Assembly (NCBI GenBank): GCA_028690725.1
Contig: JAQVAR010000007.1
Span: 1 to 20,368, forward strand
Source: Candidatus Iainarchaeum sp.
Lineage (GTDB): Archaea; Iainarchaeota; Iainarchaeia; Iainarchaeales; JAAZKV01
Direction: 5' to 3'
Length of the DNA: 20,368 bases
Position numbers and translations under genes: made by a program. Positions 12,491-19,846 of the stretch are shown here, piece by piece. Every line of letters starts with the position of its first letter. The first letter of the stretch is position 1. The notes under the pieces were generated by a model. It did no database searches, was not told where the DNA came from, and saw only the letters and a program-made list of their open reading frames with translations.

Positions 12491-12892
12491 ATGACAAGAT
12501 ATGATAAGGGTGCTAATGCTGAGAGAGAATTAATAAAAATGCTTGATAGTAGGGGTTTTGCTGTTTTACGTGTTGCTGGTTCTGGTGTGAATCCTTTACC
12601 TTGTCCTGATGTTGTTGCTCTTTTAAATGGAAAAATAATTGCTTTTGAATGTAAAGCAAGAAAAGGAGCTTATTTACCTATTCAAAAAGAGCAGATGGAT
12701 GAAGAAGTTTCTTGGGCTAAAAAAGCAGGGGCTATTTTTGTTGTTGCTTGGAAAATTCCTAATAAGGGTTGGCTTTTCATTTCTCCTGAAATTTTTCATT
12801 TGGCTGGAAAAAATTATATGCTTTCTTTGGATAATGCCAAAAAACACGCTATTGATTTAAACGTTATTATTGGTCAACAATCAATGTTATAA
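12491..12892 (+). CDS. hjc: Holliday junction resolvase Hjc
   Basis: Structure-specific endonuclease that cuts four-way DNA junctions during recombination. The 133-residue protein has the archaeal Hjc nuclease core: KGANAERELIKML with E11, then the serine-containing AGSGVNPLPCPDVVALL with D40, and FECKAR with E53 and K55. These are the metal-binding and catalytic residues of the PD-(D/E)xK fold. Length is normal for the family. It diverges from DUF167/dnaG with a 119-base spacer and is followed by a T-run. It is probably single-gene; the micro-gene at 12951 has its own TATA element. Confidence 0.95.
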   Translation: MTRYDKGANAERELIKMLDSRGFAVLRVAGSGVNPLPCPDVVALLNGKIIAFECKARKGAYLPIQKEQMDEEVSWAKKAGAIFVVAWKIPNKGWLFISPEIFHLAGKNYMLSLDNAKKHAIDLNVIIGQQSML

Positions 12893-12950
12893 TTTTTTTT
12901 ATTAATCTTTATTAGTTTGCTTTATAATTGTTTTTTCTCACATATCTTTT

Positions 12951-13070
12951 ATGCGTTTTAATGATGAAGAACTTGTACAAGAATTCAAATTGCGTTTGGA
13001 AAAAGAGAAATCGTTAAAAAATAAGGTTAATTTAAAAAAAATTATTGAATTAATAAATTCTTTAGACTAA
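12951..13070 (+). CDS. Predicted 39-residue micro-protein
   Basis: A short frame (MRFNDEELVQEFKLRLEKEK and 19 more residues) runs from ATG to TAA. It is very charged and would form one or two amphipathic helices. Support for reality: TTTATAAT at 12921-12928 lies 23-30 bases before the ATG, the same leaderless spacing as neighbouring genes, and the frame fills the gap between hjc and the broken gene. No family recognised. It could be a dimerisation or adaptor peptide; function unknown. Confidence 0.5.
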   Translation: MRFNDEELVQEFKLRLEKEKSLKNKVNLKKIIELINSLD

Positions 13071-13081
13071 TTTTTTTGTTA

Positions 13082-13261
13082 TTTACCATTCAGCAGCCAA
13101 TTCTATTTCTTTTAGGTCTGGTCTTATTTTTTAATAATGTTTTATTACTCTTTTTGTTAAAAATCTTTCATCAAGTTGTTTTCCAATTTCTTTATTTATT
13201 TTTTTATCAATACTTTTTTTAAAAACTTTTTTTCACCAGTTGGTAAATATTTTTGTGGCAT
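13082..13261 (-). pseudogene. Broken gene for a small (~59-residue) protein
   Basis: An ATG directly abuts the TAA of the upstream GTPase gene (TAAATG). The frame reads MPQKYLPTGEKKFLKKVLIK and stops. A shift by one base in a run of seven A's restores a sensible sequence (KINKEIGKQLDERFLTKR then VIKHY), followed by an in-frame TAA and then KIRPDLKEIELAAEW to a final stop. Two lesions, one frameshift and one nonsense codon, point to a decaying gene rather than one sequencing slip, though a homopolymer error could account for the first. The family is not recognised. Confidence 0.65.
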
Positions 13262-14017
13262 TTATTTCAACCCATCCTTTTGATATTTTTCTAACAAATA
13301 TCTTGCTGCTTTTGTTGTATCTGGTTTTGCTTTTTTTAATAAAAAATTTTGTTTTTTTGCTATTATTTCTAATAATTCTTCTTCATTACATTTTTCGATT
13401 ATTTTAAAATATTTTTTTATGTTTTCTATTCCTAATTCTTTTATTATTTTAAATGCTACTCCTTCAATATCTTTTATTTGATTTGGGTTTTTAGAATTAA
13501 CTAGAAATAAATCAGATTCTTCTTTTTTTCTTGGTATTATGCCGGGGCTGTCTATTAAATAAACTCCTTCATTAAGCTTTATTTTTTGTAATCCTCTTGT
13601 TAAACCAGCTTTTTTAGAAGTAGCAACTTTTCCTTTTCCCTTGCCTGTTATTGAATTTATTAAAGTACTTTTTCCAGTATTTGGGTAACCAATTATTCCA
13701 ACTATTAATGTTCTTTTTGTTTTCAAAATACCTATTTCTTTTTTTATTAAATTTATTCCTTTTTTGTTTTTTCCAGATACAAAAATTATTTTTGCTTTTA
13801 TTGTTTTTTTCAATTTTTCTTTTTCTTCTTCTATTTTTTCTTTTTCCACTAAATCTGATTTATTTATTAGAATTACTAATTTTTTTCTTTTTTTTATTAT
13901 TTTTTTTTCTAATTCGTAGTTTCTTGTTTTTTCTGGGTATCTTGCATCAATAAGTTCAAAAATTATGTCGCTCTCATTTATAACATTGTTTATATGTTTT
14001 AAAAATCCTTTAAACAT
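13262..14017 (-). CDS. Circularly permuted YlqF/RbgA-like ribosome-assembly GTPase
   Basis: GTPase of the YlqF/RbgA/MTG1 type, which helps late large-subunit assembly. The permuted motif order is clear in the 251 residues: NKSD (G4) at 52-55, VSG (G5) at 80-82, then GYPNTGKS (G1) at 110-117, LTRG (G2) near 139-142 and DSPG (G3) at 156-159. DARYPEKTRN at 24-33 is the classical N-terminal signature. The C-terminal ~70 residues are helical and probably bind rRNA. It follows pth2 by 33 bases on the same strand, likely one operon with the broken gene downstream. Confidence 0.93.
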   Translation of the reverse strand: MFKGFLKHINNVINESDIIFELIDARYPEKTRNYELEKKIIKKRKKLVILINKSDLVEKEKIEEEKEKLKKTIKAKIIFVSGKNKKGINLIKKEIGILKTKRTLIVGIIGYPNTGKSTLINSITGKGKGKVATSKKAGLTRGLQKIKLNEGVYLIDSPGIIPRKKEESDLFLVNSKNPNQIKDIEGVAFKIIKELGIENIKKYFKIIEKCNEEELLEIIAKKQNFLLKKAKPDTTKAARYLLEKYQKDGLK

Positions 14018-14050
14018 TTTTTCACTTTTCCTAAAAACAAGTTTGTTTTA

Positions 14051-14392
14051 TTATAAGAGTTTTAATTCCCCAAAATATTTTTTTCCTTTTTCTTCTTCTA
14101 TTGGTCCACAAGCAAAGGCAGTTTTACTTCCACTAACTATTTGAGTTTTTCCGGCGTCTGTTATTAGTGCGCATGGTAATTCTTTTTTTATTTTTTGAAA
14201 TAATTCTAATAACTCTTTTGTTGAATTTACTTTTAAAACAATTTTTTTCATTCCTTGGTTTTTCCACTCATTAATTATTTTTAAATTAACTTTTTCTAAT
14301 ACTGCTATTGAAGCATGGCAACCTTGTGCAACCATTTTTCCTTTTTTCATTCCTAACGAATTATTAATTATTATATATTGTACTAATTCCAT
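14051..14392 (-). CDS. pth2: Peptidyl-tRNA hydrolase, Pth2 type
   Basis: Releases tRNA from peptidyl-tRNA that drops off the ribosome; the archaeal/eukaryotic type. The 113 residues carry the family motifs: LGMKKGKMVAQGCHAS at 13-28, LELFQKIKKELPCALITDAG ending near residue 81, and KTQIVSGSKTAFACGPI to about 97. Length is normal. A TTTAAA element at 14412-14420 sits 20-30 bases before the ATG, consistent with a leaderless first gene of an operon with the YlqF-like GTPase. Both products act on ribosome/tRNA quality. Confidence 0.96.
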   Translation of the reverse strand: MELVQYIIINNSLGMKKGKMVAQGCHASIAVLEKVNLKIINEWKNQGMKKIVLKVNSTKELLELFQKIKKELPCALITDAGKTQIVSGSKTAFACGPIEEEKGKKYFGELKLL

Positions 14393-14457
14393 ACCTATTC
14401 TTATGTATAGAAGTTTAAAAAAGGTATTTTAATTTATAAATTGTTTTAATGTTATTT

Positions 14458-14787
14458 CTATTCTTGTAATTGTTTGATTAGTTCTTTTTTTTGATTTTCA
14501 ATTCTTTGATCAGCTTTTTTAAAATTTTGTTCGCACATAATAATAGCTTCCTTTATTTTGTCAATATTTTTACTATTTTTTTTGATATGTAATTGTTTGT
14601 TAAGATATTTCCAAATTTTTTCCCATTTTTCTTTTTGTTTTTTTAATTTTTCAATATATTTTATTTTTTCTTTTGGGCTTGTTATTTTTTTTTTAATAAG
14701 TTTTTTTTGCATTGCGTGTTCTAAACATCCAATTCTACTAACAATAAATTGCCCATTAAATTTCAAATTAGTACTTCTTTTTTTCAT
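14458..14787 (-). CDS. Unknown coiled-coil protein
   Basis: I do not recognise this 109-residue protein. The first ~25 residues (MKKRSTNLKFNGQFIVSRIG) may form strands; from about 35 on it is Lys/Glu/Gln-rich and looks like a continuous helix or coiled coil (KYIEKLKKQKEKWEKIWKYL). There are two cysteines (21 and 89). A TATA-like element at 14807-14817 stands 20-30 bases upstream, suggesting its own leaderless transcript. The following unknown gene upstream (14836-15537) is also coiled-coil and on the same strand, 48 bases away, so the two may work together. Confidence 0.6.
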   Translation of the reverse strand: MKKRSTNLKFNGQFIVSRIGCLEHAMQKKLIKKKITSPKEKIKYIEKLKKQKEKWEKIWKYLNKQLHIKKNSKNIDKIKEAIIMCEQNFKKADQRIENQKKELIKQLQE

Positions 14788-14835
14788 AATAATATTGTGT
14801 TATTCAAATATTTAAAATTTGTTGCTTTTTTTGTT

Positions 14836-15537
14836 TCAAAGACTTTTTTTGATTATTTCAATTCTTTTTGTTGTTTTTTTAAATTCTTGTTCTATTATAT
14901 CTATTGATTGTAATAATATTTTTTTGTTTTCTGGAAATTTTTCAATTGTGCTTCTCAAATTTGCGGATTCTGCTGAAAGATATTCTTTTAAATTTTCAAA
15001 ATATTCTATTGTTTTGTATTTTACTTGCCAACTTTTTTTTCCATACATTTTTTCTATTTGTTGTACTTCTTGTTTACTTTGTCTAACTTTTATTAATGCT
15101 TGTTTTACTTTTTGTTCGGAAACTGTTAAAGGTTTTTTTTTGCCAATATTTTTGTATTTTTCATATTCTTTCCAAAAATAATTAAAATCTTTTTCAGCTT
15201 TTTTCATTTCGTTTTCTAATTTTTCATTTTTTCCTTTTTCTTTGCTCATTTTTTCACAACAAATCTTCCAGTATAATTCTGAATGATTTGTGGCTTGTTT
15301 ATAAAATTCAGTTAATGTTCTTATTCCCTCAGGGGTTTTTTGAAGATTTTTCTTTTTTATTTTTTCCCAATTTTCTCTAATTTCTTTAATTCTTTTTTTT
15401 GATAATTCGTATTTTTTTTCTATTGGCGTTTTTTCTGGTAAAAAAAAGGTTGTTGCCCATTTTCCAATAATCATTTTTTTCTTTGAAATAGTTATTGATA
15501 ATGGTTTTTTATCGCTTATTTGTATTGTTCTTGGCAT
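14836..15537 (-). CDS. Unknown long coiled-coil protein
   Basis: Unrecognised 233-residue protein. Residues 1-35 (MPRTIQISDKKPLSITISKK then GKWATTFFLPEK) look like a small beta element; residues ~38-233 are almost entirely helical with heptad-like Lys/Glu patterns, broken near 130-140 by KNIGKKKPLTVSEQ. No membrane segment. A TTTATAAT-type promoter overlaps the end of iscU (15558-15568), 21-31 bases before this ATG, so it is probably transcribed separately from the isc operon. Shape suggests a structural or scaffold protein; function not inferable. Confidence 0.65.
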   Translation of the reverse strand: MPRTIQISDKKPLSITISKKKMIIGKWATTFFLPEKTPIEKKYELSKKRIKEIRENWEKIKKKNLQKTPEGIRTLTEFYKQATNHSELYWKICCEKMSKEKGKNEKLENEMKKAEKDFNYFWKEYEKYKNIGKKKPLTVSEQKVKQALIKVRQSKQEVQQIEKMYGKKSWQVKYKTIEYFENLKEYLSAESANLRSTIEKFPENKKILLQSIDIIEQEFKKTTKRIEIIKKSL

Positions 15538-15558
15538 GTATTAACTAAGTTATTTGTA

Positions 15559-15975
15559 TTATAAATTGTTTTTGCTTTCATAATCTTTTATTGCTTCTTT
15601 TAATGCTTCATCCCCTAAAACTGAACAATGTATTTTTATTTGTGGTAGCCCCCCAAGCCTTTTTGTTATTTCTTTTCCTGTTATTTTTAATGCATCATTT
15701 ATTTTCATTCCGCCTTTTTCTGTTATTATTATTGATAGCATGCTTGTTGATGCTATTGCTGATGCACAACCCCACGTTTTCCATTTGCATTTTTTTATTA
15801 TTCCTTTTTCTATTTTTATCCACATTTCCATTATGTCCCCGCATTTCATATTTCCTACTTTTCCATACCCATTGTAATTTTTAATTTCGCTTTTGTTTTT
15901 TAAAACATTTTTTGGTTTTAAAAAATGTTCTTTTACTTTTTTTGAATAAAACCAATCTTGTCCTTCAAATTTCAT
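15559..15975 (-). CDS. iscU: Iron-sulfur cluster scaffold IscU
   Basis: Scaffold on which Fe-S clusters are assembled from sulfur delivered by IscS. The 138 residues show the IscU/NifU-N fold with the three ligand cysteines C45 (in MKCGD, with D47), C70 (in WGCASAIAS) and C117 (in KIHCSVLG). HFLKPKNV near the N-terminus is the usual 'dHy.nPrNvG' region. It lacks the classical LPPVK in that exact form (GLPQIKIH is the equivalent). Its ATG overlaps the iscS TGA by four bases, so the two are translationally coupled. Confidence 0.95.
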   Translation of the reverse strand: MKFEGQDWFYSKKVKEHFLKPKNVLKNKSEIKNYNGYGKVGNMKCGDIMEMWIKIEKGIIKKCKWKTWGCASAIASTSMLSIIITEKGGMKINDALKITGKEITKRLGGLPQIKIHCSVLGDEALKEAIKDYESKNNL

Positions 15976-17159
15976 TTTTTTATCAACCCTGTTTTTTTAT
16001 TCCAGATTGGACTAATTTTTCTCAAATTTTTTACTATTTTTTTTAATTCTTTTATTGTATAATCAATATCTTTTTTTGTTGTAAATTTTCCTAAACTAAA
16101 TCGAATACTTCCGTGTGCTATTTCATGTTTTATTCCCATTGCTGTTAGAACGTGACTTGGTTCTAATGATTGTGATGAACATGCTGATCCTGTTGAAACC
16201 ATTATTCCTTTTTCGTTTAATAATAAAAGAGTTGATTCTCCTTCTATTCCAAAAAAAGAAAAATTTATATTATTTGGTAATCTTTTTGTTGAACCATTTA
16301 ATTTTGAAAAAGAAATTTCTTTTTTTATTTTGTTAATCATATAATTTTTTAATTTTGTCAATCTTTTATTTTCTATTTTTTTTTCTTTTTCTGCAAGTTC
16401 TAATGCTTTTGCTAATGCTATTATTCCTGGAACATTTTCTGTTCCTGATCTTAATCCAAATTCATGATTTCCGCCATGTATTAATGGTTCAATTTTTATT
16501 TCTTTTTTTTTGTATAATGCTCCTGTTCCTTTGAAACCATAAATTTTACTGCCATTAATTGTCATCATATCTATTCCTAATTTTTTTGTGTTTAATAATA
16601 AGTATTCTGCGCCTTGGCATGCATCAGTATGAAATAAAACTTTTTTTTCTTTACATATTTTTGAAATTTTTTGTATTGGTTGTATTACTCCGGTTTCATT
16701 ATTAGCATACATTATGCTTACTAATAAAGTATCTTTTTTTATTGCAGTTTTTAATTCATTTAATTTTATGATTCCTTTTTTATCAACATTAATATATGTT
16801 GTTCTAAATCCCATTTTTTCTAACCATTTCATAGTTTGTATTACTGCGTCATGTTCTGTTTTTTGTGTTATAAAATGTCCTCTTTTTCCTTTTAATATTT
16901 CTCTGAAAGCAATTCCTTTTATTGCTAAGTTAATACTTTCTGTTCCTGACCCTGTAAAAATTATTTCTTCTTCTTCACAATTCAATATTTTTGATATTTT
17001 TTTTCTTGCTTTATTAATTGCTTTTTTTGATTCTAATCCAACAGAATGGAATGAACTTGGGTTTCCAAATTGTTTTAAAAAATATTTTTGTGTTTCTTTT
17101 AATACTTCTTTTCTTGTTGGTGTGGTTGCAGAATTGTCTAAATAAATTATTTTATTCAT
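15972..17159 (-). CDS. iscS: Cysteine desulfurase IscS/NifS
   Basis: PLP enzyme that takes sulfur from cysteine and passes it to IscU. Visible features in 395 residues: DNSATTPTR at 8-16, TEHDAV with H103, NNETGVIQP at 153-161, TDACQ with D179 and Q182, the PLP lysine K205 in NGSKIYGFKG, and the mobile catalytic loop STGSACSSQSLEPSHVL with C327. Length is normal. The ATG lies inside the end of the ArsR-type gene (8-base overlap) with GAGGAA just upstream. Order regulator-iscS-iscU indicates one operon. Confidence 0.97.
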   Translation of the reverse strand: MNKIIYLDNSATTPTRKEVLKETQKYFLKQFGNPSSFHSVGLESKKAINKARKKISKILNCEEEEIIFTGSGTESINLAIKGIAFREILKGKRGHFITQKTEHDAVIQTMKWLEKMGFRTTYINVDKKGIIKLNELKTAIKKDTLLVSIMYANNETGVIQPIQKISKICKEKKVLFHTDACQGAEYLLLNTKKLGIDMMTINGSKIYGFKGTGALYKKKEIKIEPLIHGGNHEFGLRSGTENVPGIIALAKALELAEKEKKIENKRLTKLKNYMINKIKKEISFSKLNGSTKRLPNNINFSFFGIEGESTLLLLNEKGIMVSTGSACSSQSLEPSHVLTAMGIKHEIAHGSIRFSLGKFTTKKDIDYTIKELKKIVKNLRKISPIWNKKTGLIKK

Positions 17160-17460
17160 TTTTTTCCTCGCAATAATTTTTTACATGTTCTTCAATTAAT
17201 TCAAGAATATTTTTATTAGAATTTTCAAAAAATATTTTGCTATTTATAAAATATATTCTTTCTTTTCCTTGTTTTTTATAATTTACAAATTTGCATTTTC
17301 TTAATTTTTGTAATGAGTGGCTTATAGTGCTTTGTTCTTCACTAGTTTTTTCGCAAATTTCTAAAACCGTTCTTGGCTTTTCTTTAAGTAAATTAATTAT
17401 TTTTATTCTAATTTCATTGCCAAGGATATTTAAACATTTATGCGGGTATTCTAACTTCAT
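17152..17460 (-). CDS. ArsR-family winged-helix regulator of the isc operon
   Basis: 102-residue dimeric winged-helix repressor type. Residues ~10-75 form the ArsR fold: LNILGNEIRIKIINLLKEKP, the recognition helix region SEEQSTISHSLQKLRK and the wing VNYKKQGKERIYFIN. Four cysteines (9, 36, 56 and 97) are present; C36 and C56 bracket the DNA-binding helices and C97 is in the C-terminal helix, so metal or Fe-S/thiol sensing is plausible but unproven. It is the first gene of the operon with iscS and iscU, and an inverted repeat over its promoter/start is a likely autoregulatory operator. Confidence 0.88.
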   Translation of the reverse strand: MKLEYPHKCLNILGNEIRIKIINLLKEKPRTVLEICEKTSEEQSTISHSLQKLRKCKFVNYKKQGKERIYFINSKIFFENSNKNILELIEEHVKNYCEEKNE

Positions 17461-17480
17461 ATGAATTTTATTTCATATAA
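17456..17480 (-). promoter_or_regulatory. Probable operator over the isc operon start
   Basis: ATATGAA (17459-17465) and TTCATAT (17472-17478) form a 7-bp inverted repeat with a 6-base spacer, and TTCATATGAA (17456-17465) is itself a perfect palindrome over the ATG. The repeat lies between the TATA element and the start codon, where a bound dimer would block transcription. The layout resembles ArsR-family operators. Confidence 0.6.
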
Positions 17481-17492
17481 CCTTTTTAAATG
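17481..17492 (-). promoter_or_regulatory. TATA-type promoter of the isc operon
   Basis: CATTTAAAAAGG on the minus strand stands 21-32 bases before the ATG of the ArsR-type gene, so the transcript would begin at or just before the start codon, inside the probable operator. Confidence 0.55.
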
Positions 17493-17534
17493 TTTTGTAT
17501 TCATTTTTTTCTTTTTTTAAAATTAGTTTTTTTA

Positions 17535-17954
17535 TTAATTATTTTCTTCTTTATTTTCAAAATTTTCTATTTGTTCTTTTTCTTTTATTTCTTGTTCATT
17601 ATTTGTTTGTTCTAATTTTTCATTTGCAAATTCAACAATTCCTCTATAAGTTATTTTTTTTGTTACTCCATCTTCTCCCCACAAATATGTCATATCTATT
17701 GTTTGATCTTTTACCAAATTTATTATATAATTTCCGGGGTTTCCTGTTTTTAATGTAAATAATTTTGAATATTCTACTTTTGCTATGTTCTGATTTATGC
17801 TAATAAGTTTGAATACATACTCATTATTTCCATTTCCAACAATTTTGTCAAATTTTTCTTCTTCTTTTACATCAAAAACCTCGTCTGTTATTTCTTTTTT
17901 AAAAGGGGGTTTCCATTGTGCTTTTATACTTCTTATTTCAAATCTTGCTTTCAT
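17535..17954 (-). CDS. Unknown protein with acidic tail
   Basis: Unrecognised 139-residue soluble protein. Residues 1-~108 look like a beta-rich globular domain (MKARFEIRSIKAQWKPPF, EYVFKLISINQNIAKVEY, MTYLWGEDGVTKKITYRG). The last ~30 residues are an acidic low-complexity tail (EQEIKEKEQIENFENKEENN). No cysteines, no signal peptide and no membrane segment. It diverges from nurA with a 104-base spacer and reads toward the isc regulator. Codon use is like the neighbours. Confidence 0.62.
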   Translation of the reverse strand: MKARFEIRSIKAQWKPPFKKEITDEVFDVKEEEKFDKIVGNGNNEYVFKLISINQNIAKVEYSKLFTLKTGNPGNYIINLVKDQTIDMTYLWGEDGVTKKITYRGIVEFANEKLEQTNNEQEIKEKEQIENFENKEENN

Positions 17955-18028
17955 TCAATCACTTCTAAAATAAGAACATCTGTTTTATTTAAAAATTTGT
18001 CGTGTGCTCGGCATAATCCATAGGAAAG

Positions 18029-18038
18029 AATTTTAAAC
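18029..18038 (+). promoter_or_regulatory. TATA-type promoter of the nurA operon
   Basis: AATTTTAAAC lies 21-30 bases before the nurA ATG at 18059, consistent with a leaderless transcript for the nurA-HAD-herA operon. Confidence 0.45.
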
Positions 18039-18058
18039 AAACTAATTTTAAGTATTTT

Positions 18059-19126
18059 ATGGTTTTTGATACTTTTTTAGATGATGCTTTGTCTTTATTT
18101 AATAAATATACTAATTCTAATAAAGAAAATGCCTTAAAATTAAACCCTATAAAAAATATGTTATCCCCAAATAATAATGAGACATTTATTTCAAAAATAA
18201 ATGATATTGTATTTTCTTGTAAAATTGCTGGTGTTGATTCTGGTTTTGTTTCAAAAAGAATTTATTTTTCAGATTTAATTTTAATAAAACTTGGGGGGGT
18301 AATTTTTTCTTATGATAATTCAGTTTTGAAAAAAACAGATTATTTTCCGTCTCCAGCATTATTTCCAGAACCTATTTTATTAAAAAATTCTTTGGAAAAA
18401 GATGAAGAAATACAAAGCGTGTCTCTTGAAAGGTTAAAAAAAGAAGTTCAATTAGCAATTGATATAATAAAAAAATTTTTTCCAAAATATTTGTTTATTG
18501 ATGGGTCGATTGTTCCACAATATCAAGATAAACCAAGAAATGATTCTGTTTTAAATTCAGATTATAAATCAATAATTGATTTATTTCAAGAATTATATTT
18601 TGTTGCTGAAGAAAATAATTGTATTTTAATTTCTACCATTGAAGATTCTAGGGGAAAAAGATTTAGTCAAATATTGAGTAATTTTTTAGAAACAAAAAAT
18701 TTGTTTGAAAAAGATTCTTTTAACAATTCAAATGATTCTTTTTTATTAGACTTTTTATTAAACAAAAAAGAAAGAACTTTTTGTTTTTCTTATACTTCTG
18801 ATATTAAACAACATCCTATTTTAAAGGATTATAAAAAAGAATGGAGTGAAAATATTTTTGTTTTTTATTTGAAAGCAAGTAACTTTGATTTTCCATTGAG
18901 GGTTGAATTTGTTTCAAAAAATCCTTTTGAAAAAGTTGACGAAATTGCTTCAATAGTTTATTCTCTTTCCTCTTTACACAAAGAGTATTCTTACCCATCT
19001 GTTTTAATAGAAGCTGATTTGAGGGCTCGTTTAAAAGATGATGATATTTCTATTATTTATAATAAATTAATTGATAAGTTGGGGGCAAGAATAAGGTTGC
19101 GAAGGAATTCAAGACCATTTAAATAG
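18059..19126 (+). CDS. nurA: DNA end-resection nuclease NurA
   Basis: 5'-3' nuclease that works with the HerA translocase and Mre11-Rad50 to produce single-stranded DNA for recombination. The 355-residue protein shows the NurA pattern: AGVDSGF at 57-63 with metal ligand D60, SLERLKKEVQLA with acidic residues near 124-129, LFIDGSIVPQY at 145-155 with D148, and ISTIEDSRGKRF at 191-202. The C-terminal part has YSYPSVLIEADLRARL near 316-331, also typical. It starts from its own promoter and is followed by a HAD gene and herA on the same strand. Confidence 0.93.
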   Translation: MVFDTFLDDALSLFNKYTNSNKENALKLNPIKNMLSPNNNETFISKINDIVFSCKIAGVDSGFVSKRIYFSDLILIKLGGVIFSYDNSVLKKTDYFPSPALFPEPILLKNSLEKDEEIQSVSLERLKKEVQLAIDIIKKFFPKYLFIDGSIVPQYQDKPRNDSVLNSDYKSIIDLFQELYFVAEENNCILISTIEDSRGKRFSQILSNFLETKNLFEKDSFNNSNDSFLLDFLLNKKERTFCFSYTSDIKQHPILKDYKKEWSENIFVFYLKASNFDFPLRVEFVSKNPFEKVDEIASIVYSLSSLHKEYSYPSVLIEADLRARLKDDDISIIYNKLIDKLGARIRLRRNSRPFK

Positions 19127-19156
19127 TTTTTATTTTTTATATTTTGTTGTGGTATT

Positions 19157-19846
19157 ATGATTAAATTAATTGTTTTTGATTTGTGGAGAACTCTTATTCC
19201 TGCAACAATTGATTTTAATCATTTATTTTCATTAACTAAAAAAAATTTTTTGACAAAGGAAGAGTTTCTAAAAAATTATGAAAGGGCAACTCACATAAAA
19301 AATTATTCTTCTATTAACGAATTAAAAAAAGATTTTTTTTTAGCGTTTAATGGGATTGAAAAATCTACTTTGGATAAAATGTTTTATGAAATTTATTTTA
19401 ATAGATTTGATAAGATACATTTTTTTCCTGATGTTGAAAAAAATTTAACAAATTTAAAAAATTCTGGTTACAAATTAGCTTTATTAAGTAATACTGAAAG
19501 TTTGTTAGCGGGTAATATTGAGCAAAAACTTTCTTTAAATAAATATTTTGATTTTTTAGGTTATAGTTTTAATATTAGAAGTTTAAAGCCTAATAAAGAA
19601 GCTTTTTTATTTGTTTTGAAAAAATTTGGAGTTGAACCTTTTGAATCCTTAATGGTTGGCGATTCTTTAAGAACAGATATTTTTGGAGCTAAAAAAGTTG
19701 GTATGTATTCAGTATTAGTAAATAGAAATAATTTTATTTTAGATAACGCTAATGTAAAACCCGACTTTGAAATAAAATCTTTTAATGAAATCGAAAAAGT
19801 ATTAAATTTTTTAAATAAAAAAAAGGTGACAAAAAATGGTTTCTAA
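19157..19846 (+). CDS. HAD-superfamily hydrolase between nurA and herA
   Basis: 229-residue HAD hydrolase with a helical C1-type cap (about 18-85). Motif I is VFDLWRTL with nucleophile D8; the usual second Asp is W10, as in haloacid-dehalogenase-like members rather than ordinary DxD phosphatases. Motif II is LLSNTES (S111), motif III lysine K144 in LKPNKEAF, and motif IV VGDSLRTDIFGAKKVG (D169, D174). The gene lies 30 bases after nurA, and its end overlaps the herA start by 11 bases, so it is cotranscribed with the resection genes. A substrate cannot be named; a role on damaged nucleotides or DNA ends is only a guess. Confidence 0.9.
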   Translation: MIKLIVFDLWRTLIPATIDFNHLFSLTKKNFLTKEEFLKNYERATHIKNYSSINELKKDFFLAFNGIEKSTLDKMFYEIYFNRFDKIHFFPDVEKNLTNLKNSGYKLALLSNTESLLAGNIEQKLSLNKYFDFLGYSFNIRSLKPNKEAFLFVLKKFGVEPFESLMVGDSLRTDIFGAKKVGMYSVLVNRNNFILDNANVKPDFEIKSFNEIEKVLNFLNKKKVTKNGF

